Assembly (NCBI RefSeq): GCF_030551255.1
Contig: NZ_CP130630.1
Location: 6,925,501 to 6,989,500 of the forward strand
Source of the DNA: Streptomyces sp. NL15-2K
GTDB taxonomy: Bacteria > Actinomycetota > Actinomycetes > Streptomycetales > Streptomycetaceae
Direction of reading: 5' to 3'
Length of the DNA stretch: 64,000 bases
Shown one piece after another: positions 25,981-33,624 of the stretch; within the stretch, counting starts at the first letter, position 1; each line of letters opens with the position of its first letter. The notes under the pieces are model-generated. The model searched no databases. It was given only the letters and a program-made list of their open reading frames with translations, and had not been told where the DNA came from. Both the position numbers and the translations under genes were made by a program.

Positions 25981-27290
25981 CCGCCCGCCATACGGCGGCG
26001 GGTTTCGCGTGCCCTGACCTGACCACGTTCTGCCGACTCGACGAGCTCGGTCTCGAAGCCATAGGACAGCGTCGCGAGGTAGACCGCGCGGTGATCACGT
26101 GCCGGGTCGTCAAGTCCGATCAGTGGTGCCGTCGCTGCGGCGGTGAAGGCGTCCCGCGTGACAGTGTCGTCCGTCGGTTGGCGCACGAACCGCTGGGCTG
26201 GCGCCCGACCATGCTGGAGATCATCGTGCGTCGCTACAGATGCACCGACTGCAAGCACGTCTGGCGTCAGGACACCAGCCTGGCGGCCGAGCCGCGAGCG
26301 AAGTTGTCGCGCCGCGGGCTGCGGTGGGCGCTGGAAGCGATCGTGGTCCAGCACCTGACCGTCGCCCGGGTCGCCGAAGGGCTCGGGGTCGCGTGGAACA
26401 CCGCCAACGACGCCGTCCTGGCCGAAGGCAAGCGGCTGCTGATCGATGACAAGCACCGGTTCGACGGCGTCACCACGATCGGCGTTGATGAGCACGTGTG
26501 GCGTCACACCCGCCGTGGCGACAAGTACGTGATCATCGACCTCACCGGGATCCGTGACGGCACCGGACCTGCACGGCTGCTCGACATGGTCGAGGGCCGC
26601 TCCAAGCAGGCGTTCAAGACCTGGCTCTCCCAGCGCCCCGAGGCGTGGCGCGACGCCGTGGAGGTCGTCGCGATGGACGGGTTCACCGGCTTCAAGACCG
26701 CCACTACCGAAGAGCTTCCCGAGGCGGTCGCGGTGATGGATCCCTTCCATGTGGTCCGCCTGGCGGGCGACGCGCTCGACCGCTGCCGCCGCCGCATCCA
26801 GATTGCCGTCCACGGCCACCGCGGAATGAAGAACGACCCGCTCTACTCCGCCCGACGCACCCTGCACACCGGTGCCGACCTGCTCACCGACAAGCAGATG
26901 GACCGACTTGCCGCGCTGTTCGCCGACGATGCCCACATCGAGGTCGAGGCCACCTGGGGCATCTACCAGCGCATGATCGCCGCCTACCGCGAGCCTGACC
27001 GCGCCAAGGGCCGCGAACTGATGGTCAAGCTCATCGAGTCGATCACCAGCGGCGTGCCGCAGGCGCTCACCGAGATCGTCACCCTAGGCCGGACCCTGAA
27101 GAGGCGCGCCACCGATGTGCTGGCCTACTTCGACCGGCCAGGAACGAGCAACGGCCCGACGGAGGCGATCAACGGCCGGCTTGAGCACCTGCGCGGCTCC
27201 GCGCTCGGGTTCCGCAACCTCACCCACTACATCGCCAGGAGCTTGCTCGAGACCGGCGGCTTCAAGCCGCACCTACACCCTCGACTGTGA
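25977..27290 (+). CDS. ISL3-family transposase
   Basis: 437 aa DDE transposase. The N-terminal zinc-finger region has CRRCGGEG and CTDCKHVW Cys pairs, followed by a helix-turn-helix. The catalytic domain shows IGVDEHVWRHTRRGDKYV (first Asp), VVAMDGFTGFKTAT and MDPFHVVRLA (second Asp), and GTSNGPTEAINGRLEHLRG near the end (catalytic Glu region). No internal stop or frameshift, so it looks functional. The coding region ends only six bases from the right end of the element. GTG start overlaps the MFS stop. Confidence 0.95.
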   Translation: MTARHTAAGFACPDLTTFCRLDELGLEAIGQRREVDRAVITCRVVKSDQWCRRCGGEGVPRDSVVRRLAHEPLGWRPTMLEIIVRRYRCTDCKHVWRQDTSLAAEPRAKLSRRGLRWALEAIVVQHLTVARVAEGLGVAWNTANDAVLAEGKRLLIDDKHRFDGVTTIGVDEHVWRHTRRGDKYVIIDLTGIRDGTGPARLLDMVEGRSKQAFKTWLSQRPEAWRDAVEVVAMDGFTGFKTATTEELPEAVAVMDPFHVVRLAGDALDRCRRRIQIAVHGHRGMKNDPLYSARRTLHTGADLLTDKQMDRLAALFADDAHIEVEATWGIYQRMIAAYREPDRAKGRELMVKLIESITSGVPQALTEIVTLGRTLKRRATDVLAYFDRPGTSNGPTEAINGRLEHLRGSALGFRNLTHYIARSLLETGGFKPHLHPRL

Positions 27291-27296
27291 AGAGCC

Positions 27297-27304
27297 CCAT
27301 TGAG
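27297..27304. repeat. Target-site duplication of the ISL3 transposon, right copy
   Basis: CCATTGAG, identical to the octamer at 22068-22075. It follows the right terminal repeat directly and re-enters the Hint reading frame. Confidence 0.9.
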
Positions 27305-27985
27305 GACGTTCGCATTGGCGACGAGATCCTGGCGACGGATCCGAAGACCGGGAAGACAGTCGTCAAGAAGGTCACCGCCGAAATCAAGGGCGAGGGGATC
27401 AAGGACCTGGTCACAATCACCCTCAACGTCGCCGGAAGGAAAGTGCAGGTCACCGCGACCGCCGGCCACCCGTTCTGGGTGCCAGGTCTGGCGGAGTGGA
27501 TCGACGCAGGTGACCTGGTGCCTGGGCAGACACTGCGCACCGAGGCGGGGAAGCCCGTCAGGATCACGGACATCGACCGCTCGGCGCGCTCGGCCACGGT
27601 GCATAATCTGACCGTCGCGGATCTGCACACGTACTATGTGCTGGCAGGGGCTACGCCGGTACTCGTTCACAACAGCAATGGCAAGGGGTGCGGGCCGAGC
27701 GGTTCGGGAATATCTGCGCGTCACGAAAATGCTGGTGATCTCGGCCAATATGCCGATGGGCAGAGCACTCGGGATCCGGCTTCGCAGTGGTATCACGAGG
27801 AGCTGAGTAATGATGAGCTCCTGGACGGCATCAACAATGCTGACGAAGGAGATGGAATCCTCGTCTCGCGCGATGGCACCATTCTTGGAGGTCATCACCG
27901 AAAGGACGAGATCCTGAGAAGGATCAAGGACGGGCGTATCGATCCGGATACGCAGATTCGTATCGACGTCTACGATGGGGATTAG
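27305..27985 (+). pseudogene. Hint-toxin remnant, right part: Hint domain and ParB-like toxin tip
   Basis: Continues the frame broken at 22075. The Hint domain resumes at DVRIGDEILATDPKTGKTVV, has ATAGHPFWVPG and ends TYYVLAGATPVLVHNSN, the His-Asn end of a Hint autoprotease. The last 90 or so residues form the toxin tip, with DGILVSRDGTILGGHHRKDE, which resembles the G-x-H-R core of ParB-like nucleases. GTG 27287 inside the transposon end could in theory start translation, but no ribosome site is visible. Lower GC content than the surroundings. Followed six bases later by a probable immunity gene. Confidence 0.82.
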
Positions 27986-27991
27986 TTTCTG

Positions 27992-28381
27992 ATGTCACTC
28001 ATCCGTTCGACGGACCCCGACTTCCGCGTGTGCGAGATCAGCTTCGACGCGTTGCTGGTGATCCAGGCGGAGGCGGAGGATCGAGGCTGGGCAACGCGGT
28101 GGTCCTCTGTGGAAGCGCTTCGGGGCCAGGTCAAGGAAGGCGCCGCCTTGCTCCGGCCGTTGATGCGGGAGGAACGCGGAGGGGTTGTGCAGGCGTATCG
28201 ATGTCTGCTGCTGTTCGCGACGGCTGGCGACCAGAATGCTGGCGGAGTTGCCACTGTCGACCTCGATCCGGCAATGCTGGAATCGCTGGAGCGAATCGAT
28301 CGAGATCCTGATGTTCGCAGAGCTCTCGTGCGGATGTTCTCTCTAGCTGCAGGTGGGATTTCGATGATCTCGAAGGAGTAA
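27992..28381 (+). CDS. Probable immunity protein for the Hint-linked toxin
   Basis: 129 aa, soluble and acidic, starting MSLIRSTDPDFRVCEISFDA. No family recognised. Placement directly behind the C-terminus of a polymorphic toxin is the standard location of its cognate immunity gene, and the matching lower-GC composition says the two moved together. ATG 27992 lacks a strong Shine-Dalgarno, consistent with coupling to the toxin stop six bases upstream. It has remained open although the toxin gene is broken, so it may serve as an orphan immunity gene. Confidence 0.65.
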   Translation: MSLIRSTDPDFRVCEISFDALLVIQAEAEDRGWATRWSSVEALRGQVKEGAALLRPLMREERGGVVQAYRCLLLFATAGDQNAGGVATVDLDPAMLESLERIDRDPDVRRALVRMFSLAAGGISMISKE

Positions 28382-28588
28382 CCGTTCTTGGCTACCGGGG
28401 AATCGCTGGCTTTCTATTCCGTCAAGTGATCAAATCAGCGAAATAGAAGCCTGGTTGGTCCAGCGGGGCAGCTTCCGGCTCGGTGATTGACGCTACTGCG
28501 GAGCTCTGCGTGTTCGTATCAGCGAACCCATGGGGGTCATCACGTGCCCGGCATCGACCGTTATGTCGTCACCTGACGGCAGTAGTTG

Positions 28589-28633
28589 ACGGCAACGGCG
28601 GCGAACACCAGGGGTGCTCGCCGCCGTTGCCGT
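28589..28633. terminator. Strong hairpin, bidirectional terminator candidate
   Basis: Perfect 16-bp stem, ACGGCAACGGCGGCGA at 28589-28604 pairing with 28618-28633, and a further CACC/GGTG pairing within the loop. It separates the immunity gene on the plus strand from the integrase remnant on the minus strand. From 28382 to 28588 I see no gene. Confidence 0.75.
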
Positions 28634-28640
28634 GCGTGGG

Positions 28641-29219
28641 TCAGGGGTGGTCGAGAGCGTTTCCGAGCGCCATTACGGCGTCGTGTTGGAGGCGGAGTCG
28701 GACGTGGGCTTAGACGGTTGCGGTGACGCCGATGTGGGCGTGGCCGACGAGTTCCTTGATCACGACGAGTTCGACTCTCTGCTCCAGGAGCAGGGTGGCG
28801 GTGGAGTGCCGGAGGTCGTGGAAGCGGATGCGGCGGAGGCCGGCCTTGCGGAGGAGCGTGGTGACGGCGCGGGTGAGGTTGATCGGGTTGATTGATCCGC
28901 CCTGCGCAGTGGTGAAGTAGTGCCCGTTGGGCTGCCACGCGGTGCCTGCTGCCTCGCGTTTACGCTGCTGCTGTTCGTGGTGGCGCTTCAGCAACTGGAT
29001 GCAGCGGGCAGGGAGAGCGATGCGGCGTTCAGAGGCCCGGGTCTTGGTGGGCGGCAGCGTGGTGAGCCCGCCTGCGCTGGTGCGCTGAAGGGTGCGGCGG
29101 ATGGCGGCGGTGCCCGAGCCGAGCCGGAGGTGGGCGCATAGGCGGCCGGTGTCCTGCGGGTGGAGGGGACCCAGTTTCGCCAGGGCGGCATGGATCGGGG
29201 AGGACGGAACGCCAGGCAC
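28641..29219 (-). pseudogene. Tyrosine recombinase (integrase) remnant
   Basis: The C-terminal catalytic part survives: TAAIRRTLQRTSAGGLTTLP, KTRASERRIALP, then FHDLRHSTATLLLEQ with the H-x-x-R box, and KELVGHAHIGVTATV. A TAA at 28710-28712 interrupts what should be the catalytic Tyr region (relatives read T-x-x-x-Y-x-H), after which AHVRLRLQHDAVMALGNALD continues to a stop at 28641. The N-terminal half is gone upstream of about 29120. Position near the right side of the island suggests it once integrated an element here. Confidence 0.85.
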
Positions 29220-29423
29220 GAAACCTCGATGTGATCAGCTGGCATAGACACCCTGATGATCGCCAGTCTCGTGCCTGCTGTGCTGTTGCCACGTCAACTC
29301 CCGCTGGGTGCGGACGATCTACGCGATCCCGGAACTTGCAACCGCCCTGGCTCTCCCCTGCGGCCTGCGCTCAGTCAGGCTCAGTTGGAAGCCGCCAGAC
29401 TGACCGGAAAAGATACGACGTCG

Positions 29424-29510
29424 AGCTGCCCGAACTTCCCGAGCCGAACCGGGGAGTTGGTCACCCGCGCAGTGCATCGGTGGCGGTTCGAATCGGTGGC
29501 CGGCGGCTGA
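29424..29510 (+). pseudogene. Second, diverged 3' end of the tsaD-linked small gene
   Basis: The sequence encodes LPELPEP and, after a one-base frame change, VTRAVHRWRFESV, the same ending as the gene at 21136-21408. The match is about 80 percent over roughly 80 bases, with one gap. No 5' portion is present. This is either the original 3' end displaced by the island or a fragment brought by it. Between 29220 and 29423 nothing recognisable is seen. Confidence 0.78.
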
Positions 29511-29993
29511 CCGAGAGCTCCCACGGCCTGCTGTGGACACGGCCCCGCCAGACGACCTTGCCGTGCCCATGCTCCCAGTGGGCGGCCACCGCGGCCTGTC
29601 CCAGCCAGTCCAGGGCTGACCCCAGCGGGACCAGGACCACCCACGGCTCCCAGAACATGAGCACCATGGACGTCAGATACAACACGAAGAGCTTCGGGCT
29701 GAACGGCTGGTCGCGTAGGAACCGGTTGGTCGGCAGGACCACATCGGTGTTCCCCAGAGGCCCTCCACCGGGACAGCTGCCTCGAAGTCCCGTACCTCAC
29801 TGACCCACTTGATCCTGGTCGCCTTGAGGAGTGTCGACACCACCACGAAGGCGAGCAGCAGCGCGACAAGGAGCAGTCCGTTCATCTTCGGCGGCGGGAA
29901 CCCGCGGACGACGCCCACCACAGCCGCGGCGACGGCAGCGGCGGCGAGGATCGAAACGACCGCCCGCAGCTGGTGGTGAACGTATCTGTCCAT
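29461..29993 (-). pseudogene. Membrane protein gene with a frameshift
   Basis: From ATG 29993: MDRYVHHQLRAVVSILAAAA, two membrane segments (VVSILAAAAVAAAVVGVV; GLLLVALLLAFVVVSTLL), then RDFEAAVPVEGLWG. At about 29757 one base is missing relative to the sensible frame; shifting continues as NTDVVLPTNRFLRDQPFSPK, then a third membrane segment and a soluble tail to 29461. The tail overlaps the small-gene remnant on the other strand. Family not recognised. Could be a sequencing error rather than a real frameshift. Confidence 0.7.
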
Positions 29994-30021
29994 CGGATCC
30001 CCGTGCTCCCGGCGCGGAGGA

Positions 30022-32340
30022 TCACACCACCCCCGACACCTCCGTCCCGCACCGCAACCGCCGGTCGGGGCCGAGCTCCCGGAGAGGTCCGGTGAGCCTG
30101 AGCCGCGCCGTGTGGCGTACGTCCGCGCTGGACGCCGCCAACCGTAGTTCGAGGGCGCCCGGCTCAACCACTCGTCGCCCTGAACGGTCGGTGAACGCGG
30201 AGAGATCCGTATGGAACCGGAAGGTCACCCGGCTCGCCTCCCCCGGCGCCAGCTCCACGCGCTGATAACCGATCAGGCGGACATCCGGCCGGGTCACCGA
30301 CGCCACCGGATCGTGCAGGTACAGCTGGACGACCTCGGCGCCCGCGCGGTCGCCCGTGTTGCGGACAGTCAGCGAGATGTCGTACGAACCGTCCGTGCCG
30401 ATCTCCGAAGGCTCGGCGCCGCCCGTGAAGTCCTCCCAGGCGAAGTGCGTGTAGGAGCGGCCGTGTCCGAAGGGGTACAGCGGTGTCGGGTCCAGGTTGC
30501 TGACCTCGACCCGCAGGCCCAGCGGCGGCTGGAGGTAGGTCCACGGCTGGCCGCCGGGGACGCGGGGGACGCTCACCGGGAGGCGGCCGGAGGGGTTGAC
30601 GCGGCCAGACAGCACGCCCGCGACCGCCGGGCCGCCCTCCTCCCCGGGGAAGAAGGCCTGGACGACTGCGGCGAGGCGGCCGTCCCAGCGGCCGAGCGCG
30701 TAGGGGCGGCCGGTCAGCAGGACCAAGACCACCGGGACGCCCGTCGCCACCAGCGTGTCCAGCAACTCCGCCTGCGCGCCGGGGAGTCGCAGGTCCGTCG
30801 CGTCGCAGCCCTCGCCCGACGTGCCCCGGCCGAACAGGCCCGCCCGGTCGCCCAGTACCGCCACGCACACGTCCGCCTCGGCCGTCCGGGCCACCGCCTC
30901 CTCGAAACCCGAGGTGTCCGGGTCCGACACCCCGCAGCCCTCCGCGAACGTGACCTTCGCGTCGGGGAGTTCGGCCCTGAGGGAGTCCAGCAGGGTCGGG
31001 ATGTCGATGCCCGTCGGCACCTCGGGGTGGTGCGTGAGGACATGGGACGGGAAGGAGTAGCAGCCGAGCATCGCCAACGCGTCCGCCGCACGCGGGCCGA
31101 CGACCGCGATCCTCGTGTCCGGGGCCAGCGGCAGCAGGCCGTCCGGGTTGTCCAGCAGGACGACCGACTCCTCGGCGAGGCGGCGGGCCAGTGCGCGGTT
31201 GGCCGCGGAGTCGAGGTTTATCCGCCCGGTCGGCTCCGGCTCCGGCTCCCAGTCCTCGTCCAGCAGGCCCAGTTCGCATTTCTGGAGCAGGACCCGGCGG
31301 GCCGCCCGGTCGATCAGGGACTCCGGGACCGCGCCCGTCCGGACCGCCTCCAGGAGCGGTTTGCCGTAGCACTGGAGCGTGGGCAGTTCCACGTCGATGC
31401 CCGCCGCCAGCGCCGCATGCGCGGCCTCCGCCTCGGTTCCCGCCACCCGGTGCAGGGTCTGCAGGAAGCCGATGCCGAAGTAGTCGGCGACCACCGTGCC
31501 GGTGAAACCCCACTGCTCTCGCAGGAGTTCGGTCAGCAGGCCGGGGTCCGCCGACGCCGGGACGCCGTCCGTGTCGGTGTACGCGGCCATCACGGAGCGG
31601 GCGCCGCCGTCGCGCAGGGCCAGCTCGAAGGGTGGGAGCGTCACGTCCGCGAACTCCCGGACGCCGGCCCGCACCGGGGCCAGGTTGCGGGCGCCGGCCG
31701 AGGAGGCGTACCCGGCGAAGTGCTTGAGCGTGGCGATGATGCCGGTCGACTCCAGGCCCCGGACGTAGGCGGCGGCGACCGTGCCGACCAGGTAGGGGTC
31801 CTCGCCGATGGTCTCCTCGACCCGGCCCCAGCGCGGATCCCGTACGACGTCCAGGACCGGGGCGAGGCCCTGGTGGACGCCGACCGAGCGCAGGTCGTGG
31901 CCGATGCGCCGGGCCATCTCCTCGACCAGGACGGGGTCGAAGGTGGCGCCCCAGGCGAGCGGGACCGGGTAGGCCGTCGCCTGCCAGGCCGTGAAGCCGG
32001 CCAGGCACTCCTCGTGGGCGATCGCGGGGATGCCGAAGCGGCCGGCCTCGATGATGCGCCGTTGGGCGCGGGCCAGCGCCTGCGCGCCAAGGGCCGGGGC
32101 GACGGGGGCCGTGCCGAAGGGGCGGGTGAGCTGGCCCAGGCCGTGGGTGATCAGCTCGTCCCAGTCGTGATCGGCGGTCATTTCGCGTTGGAGGGGGGCG
32201 ACTTCGTCGCCGTCCGAGGTGGCGCCCACCCAGACGCCGTACAGCTGGGCGGTCTTCTCCTCCAGGGTCATCCGGGAGAGGAGGACGTCGACGCGGGCGG
32301 CGGCGGGCAGGGCGGGGTCACGCCAGGGCGCGGTGGTCAT
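30022..32340 (-). CDS. Glycoside hydrolase family 3 enzyme (beta-glucosidase/beta-xylosidase type)
   Basis: 772 aa, intracellular by absence of a signal peptide. The N-terminal barrel shows EDPYLVGTVAAAYVRGL, TLKHFAGYASS (the K-H motif) and the nucleophile Asp in GTVVADYFGIGF, about residue 283. The second domain has GDRAGLFGRGTSGEGCD then ATDLRLPG, and a fibronectin-III-like end with VVQLYLHDPVASVTRPDV. Divergent from a LacI-type regulator, and close to a GH10 xylanase, so cleaving xylo-oligosaccharides imported from xylan is a reasonable inference. Operator-like sites sit between it and the regulator gene. Confidence 0.92.
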   Translation of the reverse strand: MTTAPWRDPALPAAARVDVLLSRMTLEEKTAQLYGVWVGATSDGDEVAPLQREMTADHDWDELITHGLGQLTRPFGTAPVAPALGAQALARAQRRIIEAGRFGIPAIAHEECLAGFTAWQATAYPVPLAWGATFDPVLVEEMARRIGHDLRSVGVHQGLAPVLDVVRDPRWGRVEETIGEDPYLVGTVAAAYVRGLESTGIIATLKHFAGYASSAGARNLAPVRAGVREFADVTLPPFELALRDGGARSVMAAYTDTDGVPASADPGLLTELLREQWGFTGTVVADYFGIGFLQTLHRVAGTEAEAAHAALAAGIDVELPTLQCYGKPLLEAVRTGAVPESLIDRAARRVLLQKCELGLLDEDWEPEPEPTGRINLDSAANRALARRLAEESVVLLDNPDGLLPLAPDTRIAVVGPRAADALAMLGCYSFPSHVLTHHPEVPTGIDIPTLLDSLRAELPDAKVTFAEGCGVSDPDTSGFEEAVARTAEADVCVAVLGDRAGLFGRGTSGEGCDATDLRLPGAQAELLDTLVATGVPVVLVLLTGRPYALGRWDGRLAAVVQAFFPGEEGGPAVAGVLSGRVNPSGRLPVSVPRVPGGQPWTYLQPPLGLRVEVSNLDPTPLYPFGHGRSYTHFAWEDFTGGAEPSEIGTDGSYDISLTVRNTGDRAGAEVVQLYLHDPVASVTRPDVRLIGYQRVELAPGEASRVTFRFHTDLSAFTDRSGRRVVEPGALELRLAASSADVRHTARLRLTGPLRELGPDRRLRCGTEVSGVV

Positions 32341-32371
32341 GAAACTCCTGTCGGGGTGGATGGCCCTCTCG

Positions 32372-32403
32372 CGAATGTTTCGAGATACAAATCGAATGTT
32401 TTG
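32372..32403. promoter_or_regulatory. Two operator-like dyads between GH3 and LacI genes
   Basis: CGAATGTTTCG at 32372-32382 and CGAATGTTTTG at 32393-32403 are spaced exactly 21 bp apart, two helical turns. Both resemble the perfect dyad CCGAAACTTTCGG in front of the xylanase at 33601. The likely ligand is the LacI-family protein encoded at 32463. Confidence 0.7.
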
Positions 32404-32462
32404 GGAACCTAGGGCGGTGAGAAGGGTTCGTCAAGAGGTCGCGCAGGGATACGATCGCCGCC

Positions 32463-33533
32463 ATGACACCCCCGGAGCCCGGTGAAACCCGGACAACGCA
32501 CACGACAGGGCCGACGGCAGGACGGTCGGCGCAGACCGCGACCCTCGCCGAGATCGCCCGCGAGGCCGGTGTGTCCGCGCCGACAGTTTCGAAGGTCCTC
32601 AACGGCCGTGCCGATGTCGCCCCGGCGACCCGCAGCCGTGTGGAAGGACTCCTGCGCGCCCACGGCTATCGGCGCCGCCGCGCCGAGGCGAGCCGGTCGC
32701 CCCTGATCGACCTGGTCTTCCACGAGCTGGAGAGCGCCTGGGCGATGGAGGTCATCCGGGGCGTGGAGAACGTGGCCCGGGACGCCGGGCTGAGCGTGGT
32801 GCTCAGCGAGAGCGCCGGGCGGCTCACCCCGGGGCGGACCTGGGCCGACCAGGTGGCCGCGCGGCGGCCGCACGGGGTGATCCTGGTGCTGTCGGGGCTC
32901 GACGAGTCCCAGCGGGCCCTGCTCAACAGCCGCTCCATCCCGTTCGTGGTGATGGACCCGGCCGGCGACCCGGGCGCCGACGTGCCCTCGATCGGCGCCA
33001 CCAACTGGCAGGGCGGCCTCGCCGCCACCCGGCATCTGGTCGAGCTCGGGCACACCCGCATCGGCGCGATCACCGGACCGTCCCGGATGATGTGCAGCCG
33101 CGCCCGGATCGACGGCTACCGGGCCGCCCTGGAGACCGCCGGGCTGCCGGTCGTCCCCGAGCTGATCGCGGCCGGCGACTTCCACCACGAGGCCGGCTAC
33201 CGGTGCGGCCTGGAACTGCTGCGCCGCCCGGACCGGCCCACCGCCGTCTTCGCCGGCAACGACCTCCAGGCGCTCGGGCTGTACGAGGCCGCGCGGGAGC
33301 TGGGGCTGCGCATCCCGGAGGACCTCAGCGTGGTCGGGTTCGACGACCTGCCGGTGGCGCCCTGGGTGGGGCCGCCGCTGACGACCGTACGGCAGCCGCT
33401 GACGGAGATGGCCGAGGCGGCCGCGAAGCTGGTCCTCGACCTCGGGCGCGAGGAGGGGACGCCGACGGCGACGCGGGTGGAGTTGGCGACGAGTCTGGTG
33501 GTGCGGGCGAGTACCGGGGCCCCGCCCAGGTAG
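32463..33533 (+). CDS. LacI-family transcriptional regulator
   Basis: 356 aa. After a 25-residue polar leader, the LacI helix-turn-helix and hinge are clear: ATLAEIAREAGVSAPTVSKV then LNGRADVAPATRSRV. The periplasmic-binding-like domain follows (LIDLVFHELESAWAMEVIRG; HTRIGAITGPSRM; VVGFDDLPVAPWVGPPLTTV). It lies between the GH3 gene (divergent) and the GH10 xylanase gene (same strand), so it most likely represses both in the absence of xylan-derived sugar. Comparable to BxlR/XlnR-type regulators in actinomycetes, inferred from context. Confidence 0.93.
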   Translation: MTPPEPGETRTTHTTGPTAGRSAQTATLAEIAREAGVSAPTVSKVLNGRADVAPATRSRVEGLLRAHGYRRRRAEASRSPLIDLVFHELESAWAMEVIRGVENVARDAGLSVVLSESAGRLTPGRTWADQVAARRPHGVILVLSGLDESQRALLNSRSIPFVVMDPAGDPGADVPSIGATNWQGGLAATRHLVELGHTRIGAITGPSRMMCSRARIDGYRAALETAGLPVVPELIAAGDFHHEAGYRCGLELLRRPDRPTAVFAGNDLQALGLYEAARELGLRIPEDLSVVGFDDLPVAPWVGPPLTTVRQPLTEMAEAAAKLVLDLGREEGTPTATRVELATSLVVRASTGAPPR

Positions 33534-33600
33534 GCGTGTTCCTCTATTGACCGGTGTGGTGAGGCCCCTCACACTGCTCCGAAGCCAGTCGGTTGTTCAA

Positions 33601-33613
33601 CCGAAACTTTCGG
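33601..33613. promoter_or_regulatory. Perfect palindrome upstream of the xylanase, LacI-type operator
   Basis: CCGAAACTTTCGG, centred 18 bases before the xylanase start codon at 33625. GAAA-N-TTTC type dyads are known in front of Streptomyces xylan genes. Being just upstream of the ribosome site (GGAGG at 33612-33616), bound repressor would block initiation or early elongation. Confidence 0.78.
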
Positions 33614-33624
33614 AGGCACCCGCA

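Larger units (their letters stand above)
22076..27296. mobile_element. ISL3-family transposon carrying LysR and MFS cargo
   Basis: A 5.2-kb element bounded by imperfect terminal repeats of about 21 bp (GGCTCATCACAGATGAGGG at left, the complement of GGCTCTTCACAGTCGAGGG at right) and an 8-bp duplication CCATTGAG. It contains the transposase (25977-27290), an MFS exporter coupled to it, a divergent LysR regulator, and a nested IS5-type element at 22159-23626. Without the nested IS it would be about 3.75 kb. It splits a Hint-toxin gene between codons for PIE and DVR. Confidence 0.88.

Noticed and set aside
21980..27985. Hint segment as a protein-splicing intein
   Set aside because: It follows an RHS core end and is followed by a toxin-like tip and immunity gene; this is the polymorphic-toxin use of Hint, with no C-terminal extein homology.
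29424..29510. Duplicated gene end as a clean attL/attR pair
   Set aside because: Identity is only about 80 percent with a gap, while att sites of a recent element would be identical. Treated as an old or replaced end instead.
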